A DNA stretch of 64,000 nucleotides from Thermosporothrix hazakensis. Lineage in GTDB: Bacteria > Chloroflexota > Ktedonobacteria > Ktedonobacterales > Ktedonobacteraceae. The position numbers and the translations under genes were made by a program. Where the stretch lies: NCBI RefSeq assembly GCF_003253565.1, contig NZ_QKUF01000026.1, forward strand, positions 18,081 through 82,080, read 5' to 3'. Positions within the stretch are counted from its first letter, which is position 1. Every line of letters begins with the position of its first letter. The notes under the pieces are model-generated. The model saw only the letters and a list, made by a program, of their open reading frames with translations. It did no database searches and was not told where the DNA came from. Below, in pieces: positions 43,327 through 52,265 of this stretch.

Positions 43327-45294
43327 ATGGTACGTCAACAAAAGAACAATAATAGCCGAAACAAACATACATACAGGCGGCCAGTGGAAGCTGCAACGCC
43401 ATATCAGCCGCCATTTGAAGAAAACGAACGCGTTGATGAAGTTTTGCTGGAAACAGATAGCCAGCGCCGAGGAACGAGTATTATTCCCTCGATTGAGCAT
43501 GGAGAAGGCTATCATGAGGCCGGAACCAGAGATGTCGAGATGTATATTCGTACCTACAATACCCTGTTGCGCAGTTCCGGAGAGATCAATTTAAAGGCGC
43601 TGGTTCAGGCACACTATAACATCGATTCGAGCCTGCATCCCGACGCGCGCTCGGCCAAGCCCGATATGTCAGCCTTCATCTATAGTGTGCTGCGGCTTCC
43701 CTCTGCCATCCTGCACTGTAATCTGGTGTTGCTCGGGCAATCCGAGACGGTCTTTCTGAACCAGGGCTACCATGTGGACCAATGGGAAGCCGTGACCGCG
43801 CCAGCCCGCCGCCGCAAGTGGTTCTATGATGGAAAAGAAACGCTGGCCGTCTATGTTGCTAGCGTCAGCGATACAGATGACATTGTGCCGATTCTGGTTG
43901 CTTTCCAGATTGAGTGGAACAAGATCTATTATCTGCTCAACGAAGATCCAACCACGATGAAGCTGCTTGAGACACGAATGGATCGAAGTTCTCCCGTCTT
44001 TACCGAGATCAGCAAGGTGGTCAGCGAGCGGCTGCACATTGCCCGGGATGACTGGCAACGGCTTGAGGTGATCTGGGGTGATCAACTCTGGCACAACCTG
44101 CTGATGATTGGCCACCAGCGCAAAAGCTTCCGTATGCGTATGCTTGGTGGCTCGCACGTTGGCTATGTGCGGGCAACGCGTCAGTGGTGGGCACCGGTGG
44201 AAGCAGTGCTCGACAAGCTCCAGCTCAACGATCGCCCGATCTACTTTGTTTCCAGTAACACACATAGTCTGGTCAATCTGGTCTCTGGCAGCATCATTGA
44301 ACGAGAAGAAGAGCTTACCCAGTTCGCGCTTAAGGGGCCGGATCGCTACCTCACTGAAGAATGCCGCAAGCTACAAGAAGGCATCGTGCCGGGCAACTGG
44401 CATAACTTCCTCTACTTCGTGGCTCGCGAGTGGGGGCGCACGCCGCAGGGCCAGGAGTTCCTGAAGCAGCGCGAGCAGCAGGAGCAGGAACGCGGCATCT
44501 GGCGTGTCAACGCACGGCATGGGCTGGAAATCGATGCCCAGATCTTCGAGCTGGCAAAGCTCCAGCCATTCGAGATTGACCCGCGCTGCCGCATGCCTCA
44601 TATGAACCTGTTGGCCGAGAGTCGAGCGATCATTCTCAATATTGATTATCCGCTCGGGATGGCCGCCTACCGCATGATGCGCGAGATCATGGAGAATACG
44701 ACCCAGATTCGAGGCATCTATATTCTGGGGAAAGCCGCAACGCTCAATGGCAGCATCGGCGATGTGATGATCTCCAATGTCGTGCTGGATGAGCATAGTC
44801 AGAACGTCTACTGGCTGGACAACCGCTTCAATGCCAGCGATGTGCAGCCCTATCTGATCTATGGCTCGGTGCTGGACAATCAGAAGGCCGTTTCGGCAAA
44901 AGGAACATTCCTGCAAAATCGCCAGTATCTCGACTTCTACTATCAGGCCAATTACACGGTCGTCGAGATGGAAAGCGGCCCCTACCTGAACGCCATCTAC
45001 GAGGATCAATACCTGACCCGCTACCCGATTGGCGAGAATATCAACTTTGCCAGTTTGCCTTATGAACTGGGTATCCTGCACTACGCCTCAGACACGCCCT
45101 ATACGCGTGGCAAGAATCTGGGCGCAGGCAGTCTCTCCTACTTTGGCATGGACTCAACCTATGCCTGTACGGTCGCGATTGTGCGCCGCATCTTTGAGCA
45201 AGAGATTCGGCGGCTGCAAAGGACTCTTCCTGAACCAGCCCACAAGGAAGAGACGCAGAGCAAGGAACAGCGGGAGAAAACCAGCGCATCCTGA
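43327..45294 (+). CDS. Unknown 655-residue protein
   Basis: Not recognised with confidence. The first ~60 residues are polar and probably disordered. The middle is mixed alpha/beta with many aromatics. In the C-terminal half, IRGIYILGKAATLNGSIGDV followed later by a VVEMESGPYL segment recalls the nucleoside-phosphorylase fold (its GxxG-S-GDVV and VDMEGAA motifs); this could be chance. No signal peptide or membrane span. The Lys/Glu/Gln-rich tail is disordered. It stands between a divergent protease and an esterase gene 72 bases downstream, with which it may be co-transcribed. Confidence 0.55.
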   Translation: MVRQQKNNNSRNKHTYRRPVEAATPYQPPFEENERVDEVLLETDSQRRGTSIIPSIEHGEGYHEAGTRDVEMYIRTYNTLLRSSGEINLKALVQAHYNIDSSLHPDARSAKPDMSAFIYSVLRLPSAILHCNLVLLGQSETVFLNQGYHVDQWEAVTAPARRRKWFYDGKETLAVYVASVSDTDDIVPILVAFQIEWNKIYYLLNEDPTTMKLLETRMDRSSPVFTEISKVVSERLHIARDDWQRLEVIWGDQLWHNLLMIGHQRKSFRMRMLGGSHVGYVRATRQWWAPVEAVLDKLQLNDRPIYFVSSNTHSLVNLVSGSIIEREEELTQFALKGPDRYLTEECRKLQEGIVPGNWHNFLYFVAREWGRTPQGQEFLKQREQQEQERGIWRVNARHGLEIDAQIFELAKLQPFEIDPRCRMPHMNLLAESRAIILNIDYPLGMAAYRMMREIMENTTQIRGIYILGKAATLNGSIGDVMISNVVLDEHSQNVYWLDNRFNASDVQPYLIYGSVLDNQKAVSAKGTFLQNRQYLDFYYQANYTVVEMESGPYLNAIYEDQYLTRYPIGENINFASLPYELGILHYASDTPYTRGKNLGAGSLSYFGMDSTYACTVAIVRRIFEQEIRRLQRTLPEPAHKEETQSKEQREKTSAS

Positions 45295-45366
45295 TCGGAT
45301 GTTGCTTTTCAAGGGAGAGGATAGCCCCTCTCTCTTCCATCCCTTTCTATTTCAGGAGAACAATCG

Positions 45367-46005
45367 TTGTCTACCAGACATACACTGCACGGGTTTACCC
45401 ATATCTATGAACCAACGCAGGCCAGCGAGCGCCCGGTGCTGATCCTGTTCCACTCGATGGGCAGTAATGAGGAAGATATGCTCGGCGTCGGCCGCCTGCT
45501 TGATCCACGAGCCGCCCTGCTCAGTGTGCGTGGCAAAGAGCAGGAAGAGGGAAAAACGCGTTACTATCTGCGCCAGCCCGATGGCTCACCTGATCCACTG
45601 AGCGCTCGTCAACGAGCCAATGAGCTGGCCGCCTTTCTAAAAGCGGCGGAAAGCGCCTATAACATCAGCTCAAAGAAGCGTCTTGCGGTGGGCTACTCAA
45701 ACGGCGGCAATATGGTAGCCGCGCTTCTACTGCTACACCCGGAGTTGTTTGATGGCGCGATCATTCTGCACTCACGGGTTCCCTTGATCCCGGATGAGCT
45801 TCCAGACCTCAGCGGGAAGCCCCTTCTGCTGACCGGCGGTTCCGCGGATGAGCTGATCCCGCCCAAAGAGGTACAGATCATGGAATACCTCTTCAAGAAG
45901 GCAGGCGCGGATGTTACCACATTCTGGCAGAGTGGCGGACACAACATCAACCATGCCGAGATGCGCACCGCGCAGCGCTGGCTGGCAGAACACACGGCCA
46001 GCTAA
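45367..46005 (+). CDS. Carboxylesterase / alpha-beta hydrolase
   Basis: A 212-residue enzyme of the phospholipase/carboxylesterase family (Abhydrolase_2). The triad is Ser111 in GYSNGG, Asp161 in GGSADELIP and His192 in SGGHNI. TTG 45367 is the start, with AGGAGA 8 bases upstream. Cytosolic; the natural ester is unknown. Relatives include MhqD-type hydrolases linked to quinone or catechol stress. Confidence 0.85.
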   Translation: MSTRHTLHGFTHIYEPTQASERPVLILFHSMGSNEEDMLGVGRLLDPRAALLSVRGKEQEEGKTRYYLRQPDGSPDPLSARQRANELAAFLKAAESAYNISSKKRLAVGYSNGGNMVAALLLLHPELFDGAIILHSRVPLIPDELPDLSGKPLLLTGGSADELIPPKEVQIMEYLFKKAGADVTTFWQSGGHNINHAEMRTAQRWLAEHTAS

Positions 46006-46013
46006 AACAGCGA

Positions 46014-46045
46014 AAGGGAGAAAAGCCTGAAGGCTTTTCTCCCTT
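46014..46045. terminator. Bidirectional terminator
   Basis: AAGGGAGAAAAGCC (46014-46027) pairs perfectly with GGCTTTTCTCCCTT (46032-46045) around four bases, between the convergent esterase and purN genes. Confidence 0.85.
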
Positions 46046-46053
46046 ACATCATT

Positions 46054-46698
46054 TTATCGTGTCTGGCGCATATGCTCTTTGATCGCCTCAACGATTAATT
46101 CATGCTCAACCAGCTTGATACGCTCCTGTAGCGACTCCTCGGTATCATCAGCCGCAACCAGCACCTCGCGCCGACAGATTGGGGGGCCGGCATCCACAGC
46201 CGGGATCACATAGTGAACGGTGCTGCCCGTCACACTGACCTTTGCCTCGAGCGCCTGCCGGGGGGCATGCATTCCACGGAAAACGGGAATCACCGTCCCG
46301 TCAGAGGTCGTGTAGGTCTCGCCCTCGCCGCCATCAGGAATCAGGGCCGGATGCAGGTTGATGATCTGCCGAGGGTACTTCTCGATAAACTCGGCGGACA
46401 GAATACGCATAAAGCCCGCAAGCACGATCAGATCGATAGCAAATAGCTGTACCAGTTCATGAAGTTTGTTCTCCCACGCGCTCCGCTGCCGCCAGGGCAG
46501 ATACAGGACTGGAAGCTTATGCTGAAGCGCCCGCTGGATACCATAGGCGTTCGCCTTATTGCTCACCACCAGAGCGATTTCAACACCCGGCAAATGGCCC
46601 CCTTCAATCGCATCAATGAGCGCCTGAAGGTTACTTCCAGAACCAGAAATCAAGACGGCAAGACGCAAGGTGCGCGGTGCCTCACTCTCACTCCTCAC
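46054..46698 (-). CDS. purN: Phosphoribosylglycinamide formyltransferase
   Basis: Third step of purine synthesis: GAR plus 10-formyl-THF gives FGAR. 214 residues, with LISGSGSNLQALI for phosphate binding and INLHPALIP with the catalytic His; DGTVIPVFRGMHAPRQALEAK holds further active-site residues. GTG start at 46698. Last gene of the purine operon. Confidence 0.95.
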   Translation of the reverse strand: MRSESEAPRTLRLAVLISGSGSNLQALIDAIEGGHLPGVEIALVVSNKANAYGIQRALQHKLPVLYLPWRQRSAWENKLHELVQLFAIDLIVLAGFMRILSAEFIEKYPRQIINLHPALIPDGGEGETYTTSDGTVIPVFRGMHAPRQALEAKVSVTGSTVHYVIPAVDAGPPICRREVLVAADDTEESLQERIKLVEHELIVEAIKEHMRQTR

Positions 46699-46726
46699 GT
46701 TTCAATGTCCTCTGTTCTATTGCACA

Positions 46727-47998
46727 TTACCGCCCGCGTAATGCTCGATGAGCAATATCGCGTCGATAGTGCATGCCTTCAAAAGAGATCAGTTTCGCAG
46801 CCTCATAGGCTTTCGTAACGGCCTCTTCCAGAGTTTCACCGCGAGCCGCAACGCTCAGAACGCGCCCGCCAGCCGTAACCAGTTGCCCGCCGTCAAGCTT
46901 TGTGCCCGCATGAAAGACCTGCACGCCATCGAGCTGATTGGCCTCCTCAATGCCACTGATCGGCAGTCCGTTCTGATACTTGCCGGGATAGCCACCGGAA
47001 GCCAGCGTCAGGCTAACCGCAAAACCCGGATGCCAGAGCTCTTCAGGCGTGACCTGCTTCCCTTCAAGCACATCCAGCAGATCGGCCTTCATCAGAATCA
47101 TAAAGGCCTGCGTCTCAGGATCCCCGAAACGTGCGTTATGTTCCAGCACCATCGGGCCATTTTCTGTCAGCATCATATTGCTGTAGAGGACGCCCTTGTA
47201 GGTGATATTGCGCTGCTTTAACGCCCGCAAGGTCGCTTTGACAATGCGCTCTTCCACCTGCTGCGCTTGCTCCTCACTCACGAAAGGCAGCGGAAGATAG
47301 ACGCCCATACCGCCGGTGTTGAGGCCCTCATCATTATCGAAGGCGCGCTTGTGATCCTGGGAGAACTTCAGCAGCACATAGTCCTCACCATTACAGATCG
47401 CGGTAATGCTGACCTCATCGCCCTGTAAATAATCCTCAATCACCACGATATCGCCAGCCGCGCCGAAGACGCGCCGAACCATCATATCCGCTAACGCTTC
47501 CTGTGCGGTCTGCATATCCAGCGCGACAATTGCGCCTTTGCCTGCCGCATTGCCGTCAGCTTTCACCACAACCGGTGCACCATGTGCCTCAAGATATGCC
47601 TTTGCCTGCTCATAATCGGTAAATGAGCGGTGCTGAGCGGTGGGAATGCCAGCCTCGCTCATCAGTTCTTTGGCGAACGCCTTGCTCCCCTCGATCGCGG
47701 CTCCTGCTTTATCGGGACCAAAGACACGGAGCCCACGCTGCTCGAAGATATCAACGATTCCATCAATCAGCGGCGCCTCAGGGCCAACCACCGTATAGTC
47801 AATGCGGTTTCGCTCCACAAAGTTGGCTAAAGCCACCACATCCTCAGCGCTGATCGGGATGCACTCTGCATGGGGCATCATGCCAGGATTGCCAGGAGCG
47901 GCGTATACTCTGGCAACGCGTGGGCTCTGGGCCAGCTTCCAGACCAACGCATGCTCTCGCGCCCCTGAACCAATAACTAAAACGCGCACGTTTTTCAT
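46727..47998 (-). CDS. purD: Phosphoribosylamine-glycine ligase
   Basis: Second step of purine synthesis, joining glycine to phosphoribosylamine with ATP. ATP-grasp enzyme of 423 residues; VLVIGSGAREHALVWKLAQS opens it, and MVLEHNARFGDPETQ is the GARS signature. AAGGAG precedes the ATG; purF ends 11 bases upstream. Confidence 0.97.
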   Translation of the reverse strand: MKNVRVLVIGSGAREHALVWKLAQSPRVARVYAAPGNPGMMPHAECIPISAEDVVALANFVERNRIDYTVVGPEAPLIDGIVDIFEQRGLRVFGPDKAGAAIEGSKAFAKELMSEAGIPTAQHRSFTDYEQAKAYLEAHGAPVVVKADGNAAGKGAIVALDMQTAQEALADMMVRRVFGAAGDIVVIEDYLQGDEVSITAICNGEDYVLLKFSQDHKRAFDNDEGLNTGGMGVYLPLPFVSEEQAQQVEERIVKATLRALKQRNITYKGVLYSNMMLTENGPMVLEHNARFGDPETQAFMILMKADLLDVLEGKQVTPEELWHPGFAVSLTLASGGYPGKYQNGLPISGIEEANQLDGVQVFHAGTKLDGGQLVTAGGRVLSVAARGETLEEAVTKAYEAAKLISFEGMHYRRDIAHRALRGR

Positions 47999-48009
47999 TC
48001 TCCTTTGCT

Positions 48010-49500
48010 CTATTTCTTCCCCTTGATAATAGCATCGCGAGGAACGAAGCTCAGCGGAGCCGGACCATGCTTGCGCTCAATCTGCGGATCAAACGGCCAG
48101 CCCTGCTTTTCCATACAGCCATAGCAGAACTCCCGGTTGAGCAACTCGATGCCTTCCTGATCGTTCAACTCATACGCATGCGCTCCGGCACTATGAATAG
48201 CGCGTCCCAGGCCGGGCAGACTCAAATAGCCCAGGCTCTCGACCCCGATATAGTCTGCCACTTCCTGAATGCTGCGCCCCGCCGCGATTAATTCGGTATC
48301 GCGTGGAATATCGATCCCAAAATAGCAGGGATGTCGCAACGGAGGCGAGCTGATCCGCAGATGGATCTCCTTCGCGCCATAGTTGCGCAATGCCGAGGCC
48401 AGCCGCTTGACCGTGTTGCCACGCACGATAGAGTCATCAACGATGATCAGGCGTGCCCCCTCGATCTTCGGCCGCACAAAGTTAAACTTCAGATCAACCT
48501 CTAGCTGACGTAAGCGCTGATCCGGTTTGATAAACGAGCGATCACTGTAGCGGTTCTTGATAATGGCCTGACTGTAAGGAATACCCGAGACCTCAGCGTA
48601 TCCCAGAGCAGAGGGGATAGAGGAATCCGGAACGGGCACCACCAGATCAGCTTCAACCGGGTGCTCGCGTGCCAGTTCACGGCCCAATGCCTCACGCACA
48701 AAATAGGTGTAGCGGTCATTCAGGCGCGAGGTAGCGTCGGAAAAGTAGATATATTCAAATACACAGAGCGAGTGTGTTGGCAGATCGATCAGCATTTCGC
48801 TCTGTATACCATTCTCATCAATCGTAATCAGTTCGCCCGGCTCAACCTTGCGCACAAAAGTAGCTCCCGTGCGATCCAGTGCACAAGACTCCGAGGCAAC
48901 GATCCAGCCATTGCCCAGACGTCCAATACAGAGCGGACGTAGTCCCCAGGGATCGCGAGTCGCGTAGAGCTTGCCGTTCGCCAGGATCACCAGACTGAAT
49001 GAGCCACGCAACATCTGCATGACCTCATACATGCGATCACGGAACGTTTTTCCCTCGACGGAGAGTAATAGCCAGGCAATCACCTCGCTATCTGTTGTTG
49101 AAGACAGCGCTTCTGGTGGGAATGCATTCCGTAGCGTTGCGGCATTGACCAGGTCGCCGTTATGAGCAATCGCGATCGATTCCGCCCGGCCACCGACAAC
49201 AAAAGGTCCGGCATTCTCGACACAACTGGAACCGGTTGTAGAGTAGCGCACATGCCCGATGCCGCATCTCGACCAGGGAAGATTTGTTCCGGAGTCGGGG
49301 AACACCTCGCGGACCTTCCCCATACCAACGCGATGCGAGATGGTGCCATCCTCGTTGTATACAGCCATGCCCGCGCTCTCCTGCCCACGATGTTGCAGAG
49401 CGCTCAGGGCCAGGGTAAGATAACGCCGCACATCCAGACTAGCATTGTCCTGTGGCGTATAGATCCCCACCACACCACAAGCCTCATGTAGTCGCTCCAT
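48010..49500 (-). CDS. purF: Amidophosphoribosyltransferase
   Basis: Commits PRPP to purines. The N-terminal glutaminase nucleophile is Cys8 (HEACGVVG), exposed after removal of a 7-residue propeptide; the C-terminal half is a PRTase with IVDDSIVRGNT. Cysteines in HSLCVFEY, RHPCYFG and FCYGCME match the four 4Fe-4S ligands of the Bacillus type, so the enzyme should carry that cluster. 496 residues. Confidence 0.97.
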   Translation of the reverse strand: MERLHEACGVVGIYTPQDNASLDVRRYLTLALSALQHRGQESAGMAVYNEDGTISHRVGMGKVREVFPDSGTNLPWSRCGIGHVRYSTTGSSCVENAGPFVVGGRAESIAIAHNGDLVNAATLRNAFPPEALSSTTDSEVIAWLLLSVEGKTFRDRMYEVMQMLRGSFSLVILANGKLYATRDPWGLRPLCIGRLGNGWIVASESCALDRTGATFVRKVEPGELITIDENGIQSEMLIDLPTHSLCVFEYIYFSDATSRLNDRYTYFVREALGRELAREHPVEADLVVPVPDSSIPSALGYAEVSGIPYSQAIIKNRYSDRSFIKPDQRLRQLEVDLKFNFVRPKIEGARLIIVDDSIVRGNTVKRLASALRNYGAKEIHLRISSPPLRHPCYFGIDIPRDTELIAAGRSIQEVADYIGVESLGYLSLPGLGRAIHSAGAHAYELNDQEGIELLNREFCYGCMEKQGWPFDPQIERKHGPAPLSFVPRDAIIKGKK

Positions 49501-49572
49501 GATAGCTCCTCTCTGGCATACTACCAGACGTATTCAGATGGTTCAGCCATAAAACCATGAAAACGCAAGACA

Positions 49573-50331
49573 TTACAACTTCAGTCTGCCGGTCAGATCC
49601 GCAACCAGTGCGTAGCGGTCGGCAATATCCTGTAAACTATCCGCGGTGACTTCGCGTAGATTGCGGTACACTTGCTTGTCCAGCATGCGGTTTTTATCGC
49701 CACCGGGCCATAGACGCCAGCTATCATTGTCAATGACATCAGCCACCAGCAGTGTTCCTTCAGCGGTGCGACCGAACTCAATTTTCAGATCGACCAGCAC
49801 AACATCAACGCCAGCCCAGGCCTGCTCAAGCACCTCAAAAACCTGACGGCCCATATTCGCCATCTGCTCAATCTCGGCCTCGGTAGCTATACCTGACTGA
49901 ACGATATCCTGCGGCCAGATTTGAGGATCGTGGCGTACATCGTCCTTTAAAAAGGTTTCAATGAGCACCGGGTCAAAGCGCGTTCCCTCGCTCACCTCGG
50001 GATGCCGCTTGAGAAACGAGCCAGTCGCCAGCCGACGCTGTACATGCTCTATCGGGAGCATCGAGCAGTGACGTACCAGCAGCGTCACCTCATCGACCTG
50101 GCGGACAAAGTGTGTGGCAATGCCTGCCTCGTTCAACAGGTGAAAGACATTAGCCGTCGTCTGCGTGCTCCAGCGAGATTTTCCAGCCAGCTCATTGCGG
50201 CGGGCGCCATCACCGGCGGTAATAGCATCCTTGTTCACGATGTAGACCAGCGAGCTCTCTTCAGGATGCGCGTAGATCTTCTTTGTTTTTCCTTCGGCAA
50301 GCAACGGCCCAAATTCAGGCTTCTCGTTCAT
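49573..50331 (-). CDS. purC: Phosphoribosylaminoimidazole-succinocarboxamide synthase
   Basis: SAICAR synthase, 252 residues. LLAEGKTKKIYAHPEE at the N-terminus and the LVDLKIEFGRT ATP-binding segment are typical. ATG 50331 follows AAGGAG; the frame extends upstream without support. purE and purK, which supply its substrate, are not in the operon. Confidence 0.95.
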   Translation of the reverse strand: MNEKPEFGPLLAEGKTKKIYAHPEESSLVYIVNKDAITAGDGARRNELAGKSRWSTQTTANVFHLLNEAGIATHFVRQVDEVTLLVRHCSMLPIEHVQRRLATGSFLKRHPEVSEGTRFDPVLIETFLKDDVRHDPQIWPQDIVQSGIATEAEIEQMANMGRQVFEVLEQAWAGVDVVLVDLKIEFGRTAEGTLLVADVIDNDSWRLWPGGDKNRMLDKQVYRNLREVTADSLQDIADRYALVADLTGRLKL

Positions 50332-50408
50332 CTCATTCTCCTTCCACAAGTAGAGAACCACAAAGAGGGCGAACCTCACGGACCGCCCTTCTTCAAGGTC
50401 GTATCGGT

Positions 50409-52265
50409 CTATTGAATGACGACACCCTGACCGGCCTCGATACGACCGATCTGTATCAGTTCAGGAATGCGGCTTCGGGCCTCTACTGCTGCCTTAGGGG
50501 ATAGGACCAGAACCATGCCAATGCCCATATTAAACGTCTGATAGAGCTCCTCTTTCGGCAGGTTGCTTAAGCGAGCCAGTAACTGGAACAGGGGTGGAGT
50601 CTTCCACGAAGCGGTCTGAATCACAGCCTGCAAGCCAGTTGGCAGAATGCGTGAGATATTGCCCTGGAAACCACCACCAGTAATATGCGCCATTCCTTTG
50701 ATAATCCGTCCACGAATCGCCAGGTAGGAACGGAGATCCATAATCTCATGGAGATAGCTTCGATGCGGTCGCAACAACGCATCAACCAATGACTCACCAA
50801 GTTCCGGCAAGACGGTATCCAGCGAGTACGGAGCCAGCAGTTTACGAGCCAGAGAATAGCCATTTGTGTGCAGGCCATTAGAAGGGAAACCAAGCAGAAC
50901 GTCGCCCTGCTCGATCGTTTGCGGGTTGGTCATCTCATTGCGCTCAACGACGCCAACAATCGTCCCGGCCAGATCAAAGGCCCCCGGAACATACACATCC
51001 GGCATCTCTGCGGTCTCGCCCCCAATCAGCGCACAACCGGCCTCCTGACAGGCCTTCGCCACGCTCTCAACGATCTGCGAAACCTGGACCGGGTCAAGCT
51101 GGCTGGTTGCGATATAATCGAGGAAGAAGAGCGGTCTGGCTCCCTGTGTCACCAGATCGTTGACCGAATGATTGACGATATCATAGCCAATCGTATCATA
51201 GCGACGCGCCTGTGCGGCAATCAACGTTTTCGTCCCTACACCATCCGTAGAGGCAACCAGCGCGGGGTACTGCATCTTTTTCAACGCCTCGGCGCTGAAG
51301 GCTCCAGCAAACGCACCTATCCCGGCCAGCACTTCGGGCCCATGAGAGGCCTGCACCGACTTTTTCATCAACTGCTTGGCCTGCTCAGCAGCGTCGATAT
51401 GCACACCACTATCAGCATAAGAAGTAGCGCCTGTATCGGCTTTTTTGGTCGGCGTAGGGGCGCTGACCGCGACCATCGTTCTGGAAAACTGCTGAGCGTA
51501 GCTATAGGCATTCTGGAAGATAATCAGGCCATCGCCCTCACCGTTCGCCAGTCCCCGATGCTGCGGATGTTGCAGTGCGGAGACATAGCGCTCGGGATGC
51601 GGCATCAGGCCGAGCACGTTCCCCTGCTTGTTACACACGCCCGCAATGTTTCCCGCGGAGCCGTTCGGGTTCTCGGGATAGCTCACTGCCGAGCCGGTAC
51701 GCCCGGTCGCGGTCGCATATACCAGCGGGACCATGCCGTTTGCCTCCAGATCCGCAATATCGCCAGAGAAGACAAAGCGTCCCTCCCCATGCGCGACCGG
51801 AATTTCCAGCGGACGATCAATATCCCGGGTAAAGATACAGGCGCTTGGCTGCGTCGCCAGCGTTGTCCAGCGGCATTCAAAGCGAGCCAGTTCATTTTCA
51901 GTCAGCGTCGCGCGTTGGGGCAGTCCGGTATCATCGAAGACGCCGGGCAACAGGCCAAAGCGCACCAGCACCTGAAAGCCGTTACAGATGCCAAGCACCG
52001 GGCGTCCCTCATCAACAAACTGTCGGAGCTGTTTCCCGAGATGCAGCATCAGCTTTCTGGTCATCAGGTTTCCTGCACCCAGATCATCAGCATAGGAGAA
52101 GCCGCCAGGGAGCAGGAGAAAATGGTAATCAAGCAAGCGATCTGGCTGCTTACTCAGCTCATTAATATGCACCAGATCGGTATCAAACCCGGCCAGACGG
52201 CAGGCATACACCGCCTCACGATCACAATTTACTCCGGGAGCACGTAGAACAATAGCGCGGGTCAT
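50409..52265 (-). CDS. purQM: PurQ-PurM fusion: FGAM synthase glutaminase + AIR synthetase
   Basis: One frame of 618 residues holds two enzymes. Residues 1-~262 are PurQ, the glutaminase of FGAM synthase: nucleophile Cys94 in GICNGFQ, and MPHPER (His223, Glu225). A Thr/Ser/Ala-rich linker (~263-279) leads to PurM (AIR synthetase) at ~280-618, with STDGVGTK (339-346), DIVNHSVNDL, CALIGGETAEMPD and ITGGG intact. PurM uses the product of PurL-PurQ, so the fusion joins consecutive steps. The ATG overlaps the purL stop by four bases. There is no sign of frameshift; both halves look complete. Confidence 0.92.
   Translation of the reverse strand: MTRAIVLRAPGVNCDREAVYACRLAGFDTDLVHINELSKQPDRLLDYHFLLLPGGFSYADDLGAGNLMTRKLMLHLGKQLRQFVDEGRPVLGICNGFQVLVRFGLLPGVFDDTGLPQRATLTENELARFECRWTTLATQPSACIFTRDIDRPLEIPVAHGEGRFVFSGDIADLEANGMVPLVYATATGRTGSAVSYPENPNGSAGNIAGVCNKQGNVLGLMPHPERYVSALQHPQHRGLANGEGDGLIIFQNAYSYAQQFSRTMVAVSAPTPTKKADTGATSYADSGVHIDAAEQAKQLMKKSVQASHGPEVLAGIGAFAGAFSAEALKKMQYPALVASTDGVGTKTLIAAQARRYDTIGYDIVNHSVNDLVTQGARPLFFLDYIATSQLDPVQVSQIVESVAKACQEAGCALIGGETAEMPDVYVPGAFDLAGTIVGVVERNEMTNPQTIEQGDVLLGFPSNGLHTNGYSLARKLLAPYSLDTVLPELGESLVDALLRPHRSYLHEIMDLRSYLAIRGRIIKGMAHITGGGFQGNISRILPTGLQAVIQTASWKTPPLFQLLARLSNLPKEELYQTFNMGIGMVLVLSPKAAVEARSRIPELIQIGRIEAGQGVVIQ

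Noticed and set aside
50868..52247. 459-codon frame on the plus strand opposite purQM
   Set aside because: It lies wholly within the conserved PurQ-PurM gene and encodes a low-complexity Arg-rich product with no recognisable domain.
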